Source: DASVEE01 sp036399695
Lineage (GTDB): Bacteria; Acidobacteriota; Thermoanaerobaculia; Gp7-AA8
Assembly: GCA_036399695.1 (NCBI GenBank)
Contig: DASWMP010000294.1
Span: 1 to 64,000 of the forward strand
DNA length: 64,000 nucleotides
Direction: 5' to 3'
Part shown: piece after piece, positions 7,084-15,869 of the stretch
Layout: each line of letters opens with the position of its first letter
Numbering within the stretch: position 1 is the stretch's first letter
Notes under the pieces: model-generated
Database searches by the model: none
Seen by the model: only the letters and a program-made list of their open reading frames with translations
What the model was told of the DNA's origin: nothing
Program-made: the position numbers and the translations under genes

Positions 7084-9894
7084 GTGACAGCGCAGACGCT
7101 CGACACCCCGACCGTCCACTCCGCCGGAATTCCGGCCCGGAAGCCCGTCGTGGAGCGCGCACGCTTCCCGCTCGTCCTGAAACTCTTCGGCCTCACGGCC
7201 CTCCTGATTCTCCTCGTCGTCGGCGTGGCCATCGGCATCACCATCCAGCGGGCGAACACCATCGCCACCGAGACGGTGAACGCCTCGATCCAGGGCGCCG
7301 GCAAGCTGTTCGACGAGCTGCAGCGGCAGCGTCTCTCCGCGCTCTCCCTCCCGGCGCGCCTCCTCGGCGGCGACTCGAACTTCGTCGCCTACGTGCAGTC
7401 GAACGTCTACGGCGTCGGCGAGGAACAGGCGGCCGCGGTCCCGCAGGCCGCCGTTCCGCAGAACCCGGGCGTACCCCAGGACACGGCCAGCGCGGACGCG
7501 CCGCCGGTCGTGGACATGGCCAGCGTGATCGACCAGTTGCAGCAGCGCAAAGCGTCGTTCAAGGCCGACATGCTGATGCTGCTCGACGACCAGGGGCGTC
7601 TCATCGCCCGCTCCGACCAGCCGGCCGTGAATCCCACCTACGAAGACATCTACGAGGCGACGCCGCTCGTCCGCGGCATCGTCGACGACGTGCGCATCCC
7701 CTACACCGAAGGGGTGCTGCAGTACGGCGGAAAGCTCTACCACGCCGCCGTGGCGCCGGTCGGCAGCGGCGCGCGCGACGTGCGCATCGGCTATCTCGTC
7801 AGCGCCGTGAACATCGACGAGAAGTTCGCCAACAGCATTGCCGATTCGACGAAGGCAGGCGTGATGTTCGTCGCCAACGGCGCCAACCTGGCGCGCTCGC
7901 GCAACGCGCCTGCGTTCGGGATGCAGCAGATGAACGGCGTCGACACCATCGTCAAGAGCGGCAAGCCGATGCCGGCGTCGACGCAGGTGATCGACGGCAA
8001 TTCGTACGTCCTGACGGGGCAGCCGCTCGTCGCCGGCGCGCTGCCGGTCGGCGCGGCGGTGTTCCTCCGCTCGCGCGACCGCGAGCTGGCGCCGTTCCGC
8101 CAGATCGAGCAGTCGCTGCTCGCCGGCGGCGGCGTGGCGCTCCTCCTCGCCTTCATCCTCTCGTGGATCATGGCCAAGCGGCTGACCCGCCCGATCGAGC
8201 AGCTCGCCGGAGTGGCCCAGGCGGTGACGGCCGGCGATTACACGGTCCAGCCGGACATCGACCGCAGCGACGAAGTCGGCATCCTCGGCCGCTCCTTCGC
8301 AAAGATGATCAACTCCCTCCGCGACAAGGCGGAGCTCGAGGAGCTGTACAACGACATGGCCGCGCGAGCCGAGGAGCGGGAAGCGAATCCCGCCAAGCCT
8401 TCCGAGGCGCCGCTGCTCGATTACGCGACGGTGCTGGTCACGGACATGCGCGGACTGCCGGCCACAGTGGGCGAGGGGGACGCCGCGAACGTGATCGCTG
8501 CCGTCTCCCACGCGATGCACGTGCAGGAGCAGGAAGTGGAACGGCAGGATGGCGAGGTGCGCGAGATCATCGGCCACCGGCTCGTCTCCGTCTTCCGCGG
8601 CGAGCGGGGGATCCTGCACGCCATCCGCGCCTCCCGCGCCATCAACGAGGAGCTGGCAACGCTCAAGCCGCCGATGACCGTCGGCGTCGGCATCTCGACC
8701 GGCGAGTTCGTCACCGGCTCGGTGAACCTGAACAGCGAGAGCGGCCTGGCCATCGTCGGCGACGCCCCGCTGCTGGCGATGCTGTTCGCGTGGCACGCGC
8801 CGACCGGCTACGCCTACATCTCCTACGAGACCGCCCAGGCGGCGGGCGCCGAGGTGCTCGGTGCCGTGCAGCGCGAAGAGGTGAAGCTTCGCTGGCTCGC
8901 GCAGCCGCTGCCGGTGGCGTCGCTGCCGCTCGTGAGCGTCAACACCAGCATGATGCGGGCGATGGGTGGGACGACGTCGTCGATGGCCACGATGCGCCTC
9001 GACGCCACCAGCCTCCCGATCTCGAACGTGCCCGTCGATCTCACGGCCGGCCACACCTTCGCCGGCCGTTACCGCATCGAACAGGTGCTGGGCCGCGGCG
9101 GTATGGGCGTCGTCTACAAGGCGACGGACACACAGCTCGACGAGGTCGTGGCCATCAAGACGCTGCCGGGTGACGTGATGCAGCGGTCGCCCGAGGATCT
9201 GGAGCGCTTCAAGCGGGAGATCCGCCTGGCGCGGCGCATCACGCACCGCAACGTCCTGCGGACCTACGACTACGGCGAGGCCGAAGGGGTGTACTTCATC
9301 AGCATGGAGTTCATCCGCGGCTACACGCTGAGCGAGCTGCTCGACGAAGCGCCGAACCGCCAGATGGCGCCGCGCGTGGCCGTCGGCATCGCCCGGCAGA
9401 TCTGCCGCGGGCTTCAGGCGGCGCACGAGCAGGGCATCATCCACCGCGACATCAAGCCGCAGAACGTCCTCATCGACGCGAAAGGCGAGGTGAAGCTGAT
9501 GGACTTCGGTATCGCCCGGATGACGGAGACGAACGAAGCCATGACCCAGGCCGGCCTGATCGTCGGGACGCCCCACTACATGAGCCCCGAGCAAGTGCAG
9601 GGCAGATCGCTCGAGCCCCGCAGCGACGTCTATTCGATGGGCGTGCTGCTCTACGAGATGCTGGTGGGACGGCGGACGTTCGAGTCGTCGTCGCTGACCG
9701 GCGTACTCGCGGCGCACATCACCGAGAAGCCGGTCCCGCCGATCGACCTGCGTCCCGAGATCGGCCGCGACCTGAACGCGATCGTGCTGCGCTGCCTGAC
9801 CAAGGAAACGAAGGACCGCTACACGGACGCCGGCTCGCTGCTGGCGGCGCTCGATCAGGTGCAGATCCGCGCAGCCGCCCCGGCCGCGGCGTAA
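7084..9894 (+). CDS. Membrane receptor: sensor, HAMP, degenerate cyclase domain, Ser/Thr protein kinase
   Basis: This 936-residue protein has TM1 at about 31-53, an extracytoplasmic Cache-like sensor (55-342) with a Pro/Ala-rich insert, and TM2 at about 345-365. HAMP follows (RLTRPIEQLAGV..., to about 420), then a class III cyclase-like domain (about 444-582) and a C-terminal Hanks kinase (658-932). The kinase looks active: GRGGMGVVY, VAIK, HRDIKPQN, DFG and SPE are intact. The cyclase domain keeps the first metal Asp (VTDMRG), but the second, normally GD, is His (GHRLVSVF, about residue 498). The Asn/Arg transition-state positions are also replaced (GDAPLLAMLFA). It probably serves as a regulatory module. 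The GTG start directly follows the upstream stop. Copper, redox state or the cupredoxin itself are possible inputs, but this is inference. Confidence 0.88.
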   Translation: MTAQTLDTPTVHSAGIPARKPVVERARFPLVLKLFGLTALLILLVVGVAIGITIQRANTIATETVNASIQGAGKLFDELQRQRLSALSLPARLLGGDSNFVAYVQSNVYGVGEEQAAAVPQAAVPQNPGVPQDTASADAPPVVDMASVIDQLQQRKASFKADMLMLLDDQGRLIARSDQPAVNPTYEDIYEATPLVRGIVDDVRIPYTEGVLQYGGKLYHAAVAPVGSGARDVRIGYLVSAVNIDEKFANSIADSTKAGVMFVANGANLARSRNAPAFGMQQMNGVDTIVKSGKPMPASTQVIDGNSYVLTGQPLVAGALPVGAAVFLRSRDRELAPFRQIEQSLLAGGGVALLLAFILSWIMAKRLTRPIEQLAGVAQAVTAGDYTVQPDIDRSDEVGILGRSFAKMINSLRDKAELEELYNDMAARAEEREANPAKPSEAPLLDYATVLVTDMRGLPATVGEGDAANVIAAVSHAMHVQEQEVERQDGEVREIIGHRLVSVFRGERGILHAIRASRAINEELATLKPPMTVGVGISTGEFVTGSVNLNSESGLAIVGDAPLLAMLFAWHAPTGYAYISYETAQAAGAEVLGAVQREEVKLRWLAQPLPVASLPLVSVNTSMMRAMGGTTSSMATMRLDATSLPISNVPVDLTAGHTFAGRYRIEQVLGRGGMGVVYKATDTQLDEVVAIKTLPGDVMQRSPEDLERFKREIRLARRITHRNVLRTYDYGEAEGVYFISMEFIRGYTLSELLDEAPNRQMAPRVAVGIARQICRGLQAAHEQGIIHRDIKPQNVLIDAKGEVKLMDFGIARMTETNEAMTQAGLIVGTPHYMSPEQVQGRSLEPRSDVYSMGVLLYEMLVGRRTFESSSLTGVLAAHITEKPVPPIDLRPEIGRDLNAIVLRCLTKETKDRYTDAGSLLAALDQVQIRAAAPAAA

Positions 9895-9941
9895 CGATTC
9901 TGCGGGTCGTGTCACTACTCCGCTGCAAGGAGATAGAGGAC

Positions 9942-10328
9942 ATGAAACGAATTGCATTGCTGCTAGTCACTTTTTTCATCACGACCGCGGCGTTCGCGGC
10001 GAATCCCCAGGGCTTTGTCTGGGCCAACCAGGAGACGAGCCCCAGCTACGCGCCGAACGCTTCGTACGCACACAACTCGACGGGCGGCGCGGTGAAGATC
10101 ACGCGGACAGCCGCCGGCGCCTACACGGTGCTCTTCGCCGGACTCGGCGCGGCCGGCGCGGCGATGAAGTCGAACGTGCAGGTGACGGCGTACAACGGCC
10201 GCACGGCCTGCAATGTGGTGAGCTGGAGCGGCTCGCCCGACCTGAGCGTCAAAGTGCACTGCTTCTACATCCCGGACGGTTCGATGCGCGACAGCCAGTT
10301 CACGGCGCTTGTGACGTTTGCGCCGTAG
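9942..10328 (+). CDS. Small secreted protein of unknown function
   Basis: This is a 128-residue protein with a clear signal peptide (MKRIALLLVTFFITTAAFA, cleavage expected before ANPQG). The start is the ATG at 9942, preceded by AAGGAGAT about 10 bases upstream; the longer frame from 9909 is not needed. The mature part is beta-rich, with the phrase YTVLFAGLG and two cysteines (TACNVVSW and KVHCFY) that could form a disulphide. I do not recognise the family. It lies 47 bp after the receptor kinase on the same strand and is followed by a large hairpin, so it may be the last gene of that transcript. Confidence 0.7.
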   Translation: MKRIALLLVTFFITTAAFAANPQGFVWANQETSPSYAPNASYAHNSTGGAVKITRTAAGAYTVLFAGLGAAGAAMKSNVQVTAYNGRTACNVVSWSGSPDLSVKVHCFYIPDGSMRDSQFTALVTFAP

Positions 10329-10349
10329 GCGCGAGCGAAGCAGCCGAGG

Positions 10350-10386
10350 AGGACACGAATGACGTCCGGGACGTCATTCGTGTCCT
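10350..10386 (+). terminator. Long perfect hairpin after the small secreted protein
   Basis: Two 18-bp arms (10350-10367 and 10369-10386) are perfectly complementary with a one-base centre, based on AGGACACGAATGACGTCC. There is no T-run after it, so it is a terminator-like or transcript-stabilising hairpin rather than a textbook intrinsic terminator. Confidence 0.6.
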
Positions 10387-10447
10387 TGAGAAGACTCGCG
10401 TGACGTTACGGCCGTAACTCGCGACCGGTCTGTCCCGTCCACTGACC

Positions 10448-10963
10448 ATGCGTCCTTCATTTCGGATCGTTGCCATCGTCGTCGTCATCGCTGCCGGGGG
10501 GTACTTTGTGGCCCATGGGCTGGCCCTGGATGAAGCGTCAGTGCCGGCGCCTCCGCCGGTCGCGGTGACGAGCATCGCGGAGCCGGAGATCGCGGCCATC
10601 GAGATGCACGCGCTGCGGCCGCGTGAGACGCGCGACGGACGGAATCTCTTCGCCTATCGCGAGCCGCCGCCCAAGCCGGTCGCGCAAGCCGTCGTGCGGT
10701 ACGTGGCGCCGCCGCCGGTTGCGCTTGCCGAACCCGTCGCGGTGCAACCGGCCGCGCCGGCGCCGACGCGCTTCACCTGGAAGTACGTCGGGAGCTTCGG
10801 GCCGCGGGAGAGGCCGTTCGCGGTGTTCTCGCGCGACGGTGAGGTGATCACCGCCCGCCGCGGTGAGCGCGTGGATGCGCACTTCGTGGTGAAAGCGATC
10901 GGCGTTGAGAGCGTGGATGTGCAGCCGCGCAATGAACCAGTGCAGCGGATTCCGCTGGGGTGA
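10448..10963 (+). CDS. GspC/PilP-like periplasmic HR-domain protein
   Basis: This 171-residue protein has a single N-terminal membrane helix (about 5-27), a Pro/Ala-rich linker containing RNLFAYREPPPKP, and a small C-terminal beta domain. The C-terminal pattern is FTWKYVGSFG...RPFAVFSRDGEVITARRGERVDAHFVVKAIG-like. That layout matches the homology-region domain of type II secretion GspC and type IV pilus PilP proteins, which link inner-membrane assembly platforms to secretins. No other secretion or pilus gene is adjacent; pilT is 25 kb away. The assignment rests on architecture, not on close similarity. Confidence 0.6.
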   Translation: MRPSFRIVAIVVVIAAGGYFVAHGLALDEASVPAPPPVAVTSIAEPEIAAIEMHALRPRETRDGRNLFAYREPPPKPVAQAVVRYVAPPPVALAEPVAVQPAAPAPTRFTWKYVGSFGPRERPFAVFSRDGEVITARRGERVDAHFVVKAIGVESVDVQPRNEPVQRIPLG

Positions 10964-11067
10964 AGCACGATAGGACCAATGGGACAGATGGGACCGATGG
11001 GATGAATGGGAGTCTCCGGTTTCCCCTCTGTCCCATTGGTCCCATCGTTCCCTGGTCCTACCGCTTC
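10962..11067. repeat. RepE palindrome overlapping a gene end
   Basis: The arms carry tandem units of about 9-10 bases (GGGACAGATG, GGGACCGATG) and end in GAAGC / GCTTC. The right arm covers the last codons and TAG stop of the leftward secreted protein gene at 11058, so the repeat provides that stop (TAGGACC). Related copies lie at 40384-40467 and 51073-51277. Confidence 0.85.
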
Positions 11068-11753
11068 AACAAGGCATCAAGAATCGGCGCCCGAAAGTAC
11101 AGCGCGCCCAGCTTCAACGCCTCTGCCTCATCACCGGCTTCGAAGGTCAGGCTCTTCAGCGTCAGCACCGGCACCTTTTTGAAGCGGCGGAAGTTCAGCT
11201 CCACGTACAGCGGCGTCCCGGGGATCTTCTTCGAGAGCTCCGCCGATGCTGGCGAGACGCCGCGGACGAACTCCTGCACGAGTGCGCGGAGTTGCGGGTT
11301 CTCCGGAATCGCGGCCGTCGTCCAGACGTCGACCCACGCCTGGGGGCCGTACATCAGCCGGTAGCGGGTGGCGTCGACGCCGCCGACTTTGCCGTGCAGC
11401 GGCTTGGCGAGTGTGGCCACGGCGGCGCGCTCGACACCGGCGTTCTTGCCGGCGAGCTTCGCGAGCGTCGGGGCGATCTCGACGACCGGGAGCTCGACGT
11501 AGGCGCGCCCGAGGGGGTTCTCGACCGTGACGAACTTCGCGCGATTCGCGCTGAAGGCGTTGAGCCAGAGCGCCTCGGCGCGGACGCCGCCCTGATAGAC
11601 GTGCAGGTCGACGCTGCCGAACTTGCCGAGCCAGGGGAACGGGGCGGACGGATTGGCCTCGAGCTGCAGGTGAAAGGGGCGCGACTGCGCCGCCGCGGGG
11701 CCGGTGAAGGGGAGGGAAACGAACAGCGCGAGTACGGTGGTGGCGATTTTCAT
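11058..11753 (-). CDS. Secreted protein of unknown function
   Basis: This 231-residue protein has a signal peptide (MKIATTVLALFVSLPFTGPAAAQ). The ATG at 11753 is preferred over an upstream TTG that would add three residues. The mature region has no motif I recognise. It contains no cysteines, many beta-prone stretches (FGSVDLHVYQGGVRAEALW) and a repeated theme of LTLKSLTFEAGDEAEALKLG near the end. A periplasmic or surface location is likely. It lies downstream of rpoD but after that gene's terminator, with its own short upstream region, so it is probably a separate transcript. Its stop codon lies inside a RepE repeat. Confidence 0.7.
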   Translation of the reverse strand: MKIATTVLALFVSLPFTGPAAAQSRPFHLQLEANPSAPFPWLGKFGSVDLHVYQGGVRAEALWLNAFSANRAKFVTVENPLGRAYVELPVVEIAPTLAKLAGKNAGVERAAVATLAKPLHGKVGGVDATRYRLMYGPQAWVDVWTTAAIPENPQLRALVQEFVRGVSPASAELSKKIPGTPLYVELNFRRFKKVPVLTLKSLTFEAGDEAEALKLGALYFRAPILDALLKR

Positions 11754-11760
11754 GGGGCGC

Positions 11761-11786
11761 AAAAAGGGCGGCCTTGCGGCCGCCCT
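11761..11786 (-). terminator. Intrinsic terminator of rpoD
   Basis: The 9-bp stem AGGGCGGCC / GGCCGCCCT (11765-11773 with 11778-11786) has a 4-base loop and a run of five U on the minus-strand RNA. It is about 25 bp after the rpoD stop codon. Confidence 0.9.
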
Positions 11787-11810
11787 CGGATCATACCAAT
11801 TTCGAAAGTC

Positions 11811-13646
<1,836 letters not shown>

Positions 13647-13810
13647 TTAGGCTCCTCCCGGAAGGCAGCTCACGTAGCCCTTCGGCACCAACGAATCGAA
13701 CGGTCCGGTCTCATACGAGACCTTGGCAGGATCGTCACCAATCTACACTTGACAACCCAGCCAAAGTATCGTCCGCACAGGACACTCCCGTAATCGGGAG
13801 AGGACGGTAA
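13647..13810. other. dnaG-rpoD intergenic region
   Basis: This 164-bp gap probably holds the rpoD promoter and leader. A short hairpin (CTCCCG/CGGGAG, 13785-13800) just after dnaG lacks a U-tract. A TTGTCA element occurs on the minus strand, but no good -10 box follows at 16-18 bp. No RNA gene is seen. Confidence 0.4.
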
Positions 13811-15559
13811 TTATTTCAATGTGTTCGACATACGGAGCAGGTCGCGCTTCTCGACCCAGAGCCGGTTGAACCGCTCATCGTCGTGTGCCTGTTCGGCATC
13901 GAGCATCTCCCGCTGGAGCTGCCGGGATCGCCTGTCGATATAGCTCCGCTCGAGAGGAATGAGGTTCTCGTGGATCTTCTGCTGGAGGGTCTGGTCGTCA
14001 AGATCGTCGGCGAGTGAGACTTCGGAGAGCAGCGTGACTTCTGCCTCGCCCTTAACTTGGGTCGTGATCTCTCCAAAATCAATAGCCTTACCCCTCAGCA
14101 GCTCGCTTTTTATGAGCCCGTAAAGGGTTTTGCAGGCCGGGTCTTCGAAAAACTCCTCCTGGATCCGGTCGAGCAGCTCACGGTCGAGCTTCCCCTGCAG
14201 CGCGGCGACCAGGAAGTACTTCTCGGCCGAGAACTGCGACGCGACCGGCTGACGCTCCAGCACCCCGGTCTGCGCCTTCCCCCGCACCTTGGACCAGATG
14301 GACTCGAACGAGAGGCGGAAGGCATCGGCAACCCGCTGCGCGGCGTCGTTCCGGATGACCGGATCGTTCACCGCGTTGAGCAGCGGCACGAACTGTTCGA
14401 CGCGCTCGCTCTTCTCGCGCCCGCTGAGCGACGCGCCGTCCGCCGCCCACTCGCGCAGGGCAAACTGAAAGATGTCGGTGGCGTTGCTGAGGATCTCGAG
14501 GAACCGGTCGACGCCATGCTTCTGAATCAGGGAGTCGGGGTCTTTCTCTCCGTGCAGATCGAGGGCATCGACGTTGATGCCGGCCGAGAGCAGCACCTGC
14601 GCCGCCTTCAGAGTTGCGTTGCGGCCGGCGTTGTCACCGTCGTAGGCGATGACGACGCGGCGGGTGAAGCGCCGCAGCAGCGTGGCCTGGCCGGACGTCA
14701 GCGAGGTGCCCATCGAGGCGACGGCTCCGGGCACACCGGCGTAGTCGACGGCGATGGCATCGAAGTAGCCCTCGACGAGGATGGCCCGGTCCATCCGCCG
14801 CATGGCGTCCTTGGAACGATGGAGGTTGTAGAGCAGGCGCGACTTGTTGAAGATCTCGGACTCGGGGGAGTTGAGGTACTTCGGCTCGCCGCCGTCGAGC
14901 GAGCGTCCGCCGAAACCGACGAGCGCCCCGGTCTCCGAGTGGATGGGGATCATCAGCCGGTTGCGGAAGCGGTCGTAGAACCCCGCTTTTCCTTCCTTGC
15001 GCGCCTGGATCAGCCCCGCCAGCTCGAGCTTCTTCTCCCCATGCTGATTGGCCAGCCGGCGGAGGATGTAGTCCCAACCGTCGGGCGCGAAGCCGAAGCC
15101 GTACTTTTGCACGACTTCCTTCGGCACCTGCCGCTCCTCGAGATAGCGCAGCGCGGAGTTGCGCGGAAAGTGATGCAGCGCCTCGTAGAAGGCGGCCGAC
15201 GCGGCGTCCATCACTTCGAGCAGGTCGTCCTTGTCGGCCTCGCGGGAGGTCCGCTTCCGTTTCGGCAGCTCGATGCCGACGCGGTTGGCTACATGTTCGA
15301 CCGCCTCCGGAAAGGTGAAGCGCTCGGTCAGGGTGAGGAACTTGAAGATGTCTCCGCCCGTCCCGCACCCGAAGCAGTAGAAGAGCCCCTTGTCCCGGTC
15401 GACGTGAAACGACGGCGACTTTTCACGATGGAAGGGGCAGAGCCCCTTGTAGCTCTTCCCCGCCAGCTTGAGCGGCGTGACCTGCTGGACGAATTCGACG
15501 ATATCCGCCGAGGAGCGGACATTCGAGATGATGCTGTCGTTGAGGTCGACGAAGGCCAT
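13811..15559 (-). CDS. dnaG: DNA primase DnaG
   Basis: This 582-residue protein synthesises RNA primers at the replication fork. It has the N-terminal CHC2 zinc finger (CPFHREKSPSF...YCFGCG, about residues 41-65), the catalytic core with the QVPKEVVQKYGFGFAP stretch, and the TOPRIM metal site (VEGYFDAIA, then AYDGDNAG). A helical C-terminal domain for DnaB helicase binding follows. Length is normal for the family. It heads the dnaG-rpoD pair. The start codon at 15559 is followed upstream, after only a few bases, by a large RepC/RepD repeat region, so its promoter must lie within or beyond that repeat. Confidence 0.97.
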   Translation of the reverse strand: MAFVDLNDSIISNVRSSADIVEFVQQVTPLKLAGKSYKGLCPFHREKSPSFHVDRDKGLFYCFGCGTGGDIFKFLTLTERFTFPEAVEHVANRVGIELPKRKRTSREADKDDLLEVMDAASAAFYEALHHFPRNSALRYLEERQVPKEVVQKYGFGFAPDGWDYILRRLANQHGEKKLELAGLIQARKEGKAGFYDRFRNRLMIPIHSETGALVGFGGRSLDGGEPKYLNSPESEIFNKSRLLYNLHRSKDAMRRMDRAILVEGYFDAIAVDYAGVPGAVASMGTSLTSGQATLLRRFTRRVVIAYDGDNAGRNATLKAAQVLLSAGINVDALDLHGEKDPDSLIQKHGVDRFLEILSNATDIFQFALREWAADGASLSGREKSERVEQFVPLLNAVNDPVIRNDAAQRVADAFRLSFESIWSKVRGKAQTGVLERQPVASQFSAEKYFLVAALQGKLDRELLDRIQEEFFEDPACKTLYGLIKSELLRGKAIDFGEITTQVKGEAEVTLLSEVSLADDLDDQTLQQKIHENLIPLERSYIDRRSRQLQREMLDAEQAHDDERFNRLWVEKRDLLRMSNTLK

Positions 15560-15564
15560 GGTTT

Positions 15565-15867
15565 AGTTGGCGGTTGGCAGTGGGCGGTTGGCGGTGGAAG
15601 GCGACGCAGCTACGGTGGACAACAAGGCAGCTACGCAGCCCGCGGTACCCCATGTCATCCCGAGCGTCGAGCGAGGGACCTGGGGGGCGGGTGGCACGGT
15701 CCGGGTGCCATCCGCGCGTCCGCGTCGATGGGCTATCAGACCGTGCCACCCATCCCCCAGGCCCCTCGCTCGGCGCTCGGGGTGACAGTAGGTACTGCTG
15801 TTCTCATTTGCCATCGACATGGTGCACGCACGAGCGGTGAAGCGCTGCCAACTGCCAACCGCCAACT
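15565..15867. repeat. RepC arms enclosing a RepD inverted repeat
   Basis: Outer arms AGTTGGCGGTTGGCAG (15565-15580) and its exact complement (15852-15867) are extended by further TTGGCGG / CCAACTG units. Between them is a RepD inverted repeat at about 15654-15786: the left arm begins TCATCCCGAGCG and runs through GAGGGACCTGG and GGTGGCACGGT, and the right arm is its imperfect complement. The whole 310-bp gap between dnaG and mutS2 is thus repeat DNA, one palindrome nested in another. No gene is seen here. Confidence 0.85.
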
Positions 15868-15869
15868 CC

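Noticed and set aside
8417..8830. Active adenylate cyclase domain in the receptor kinase
   Set aside because: The second metal Asp is His and the transition-state Asn/Arg are missing, so catalysis is unlikely.
6388..9957. A 1189-codon open frame on the minus strand opposite the receptor kinase
   Set aside because: It is a high-GC shadow of the real rightward genes: its translation is Arg/Asp/Val/His-rich without domains, and the plus strand has complete kinase and HAMP motifs.
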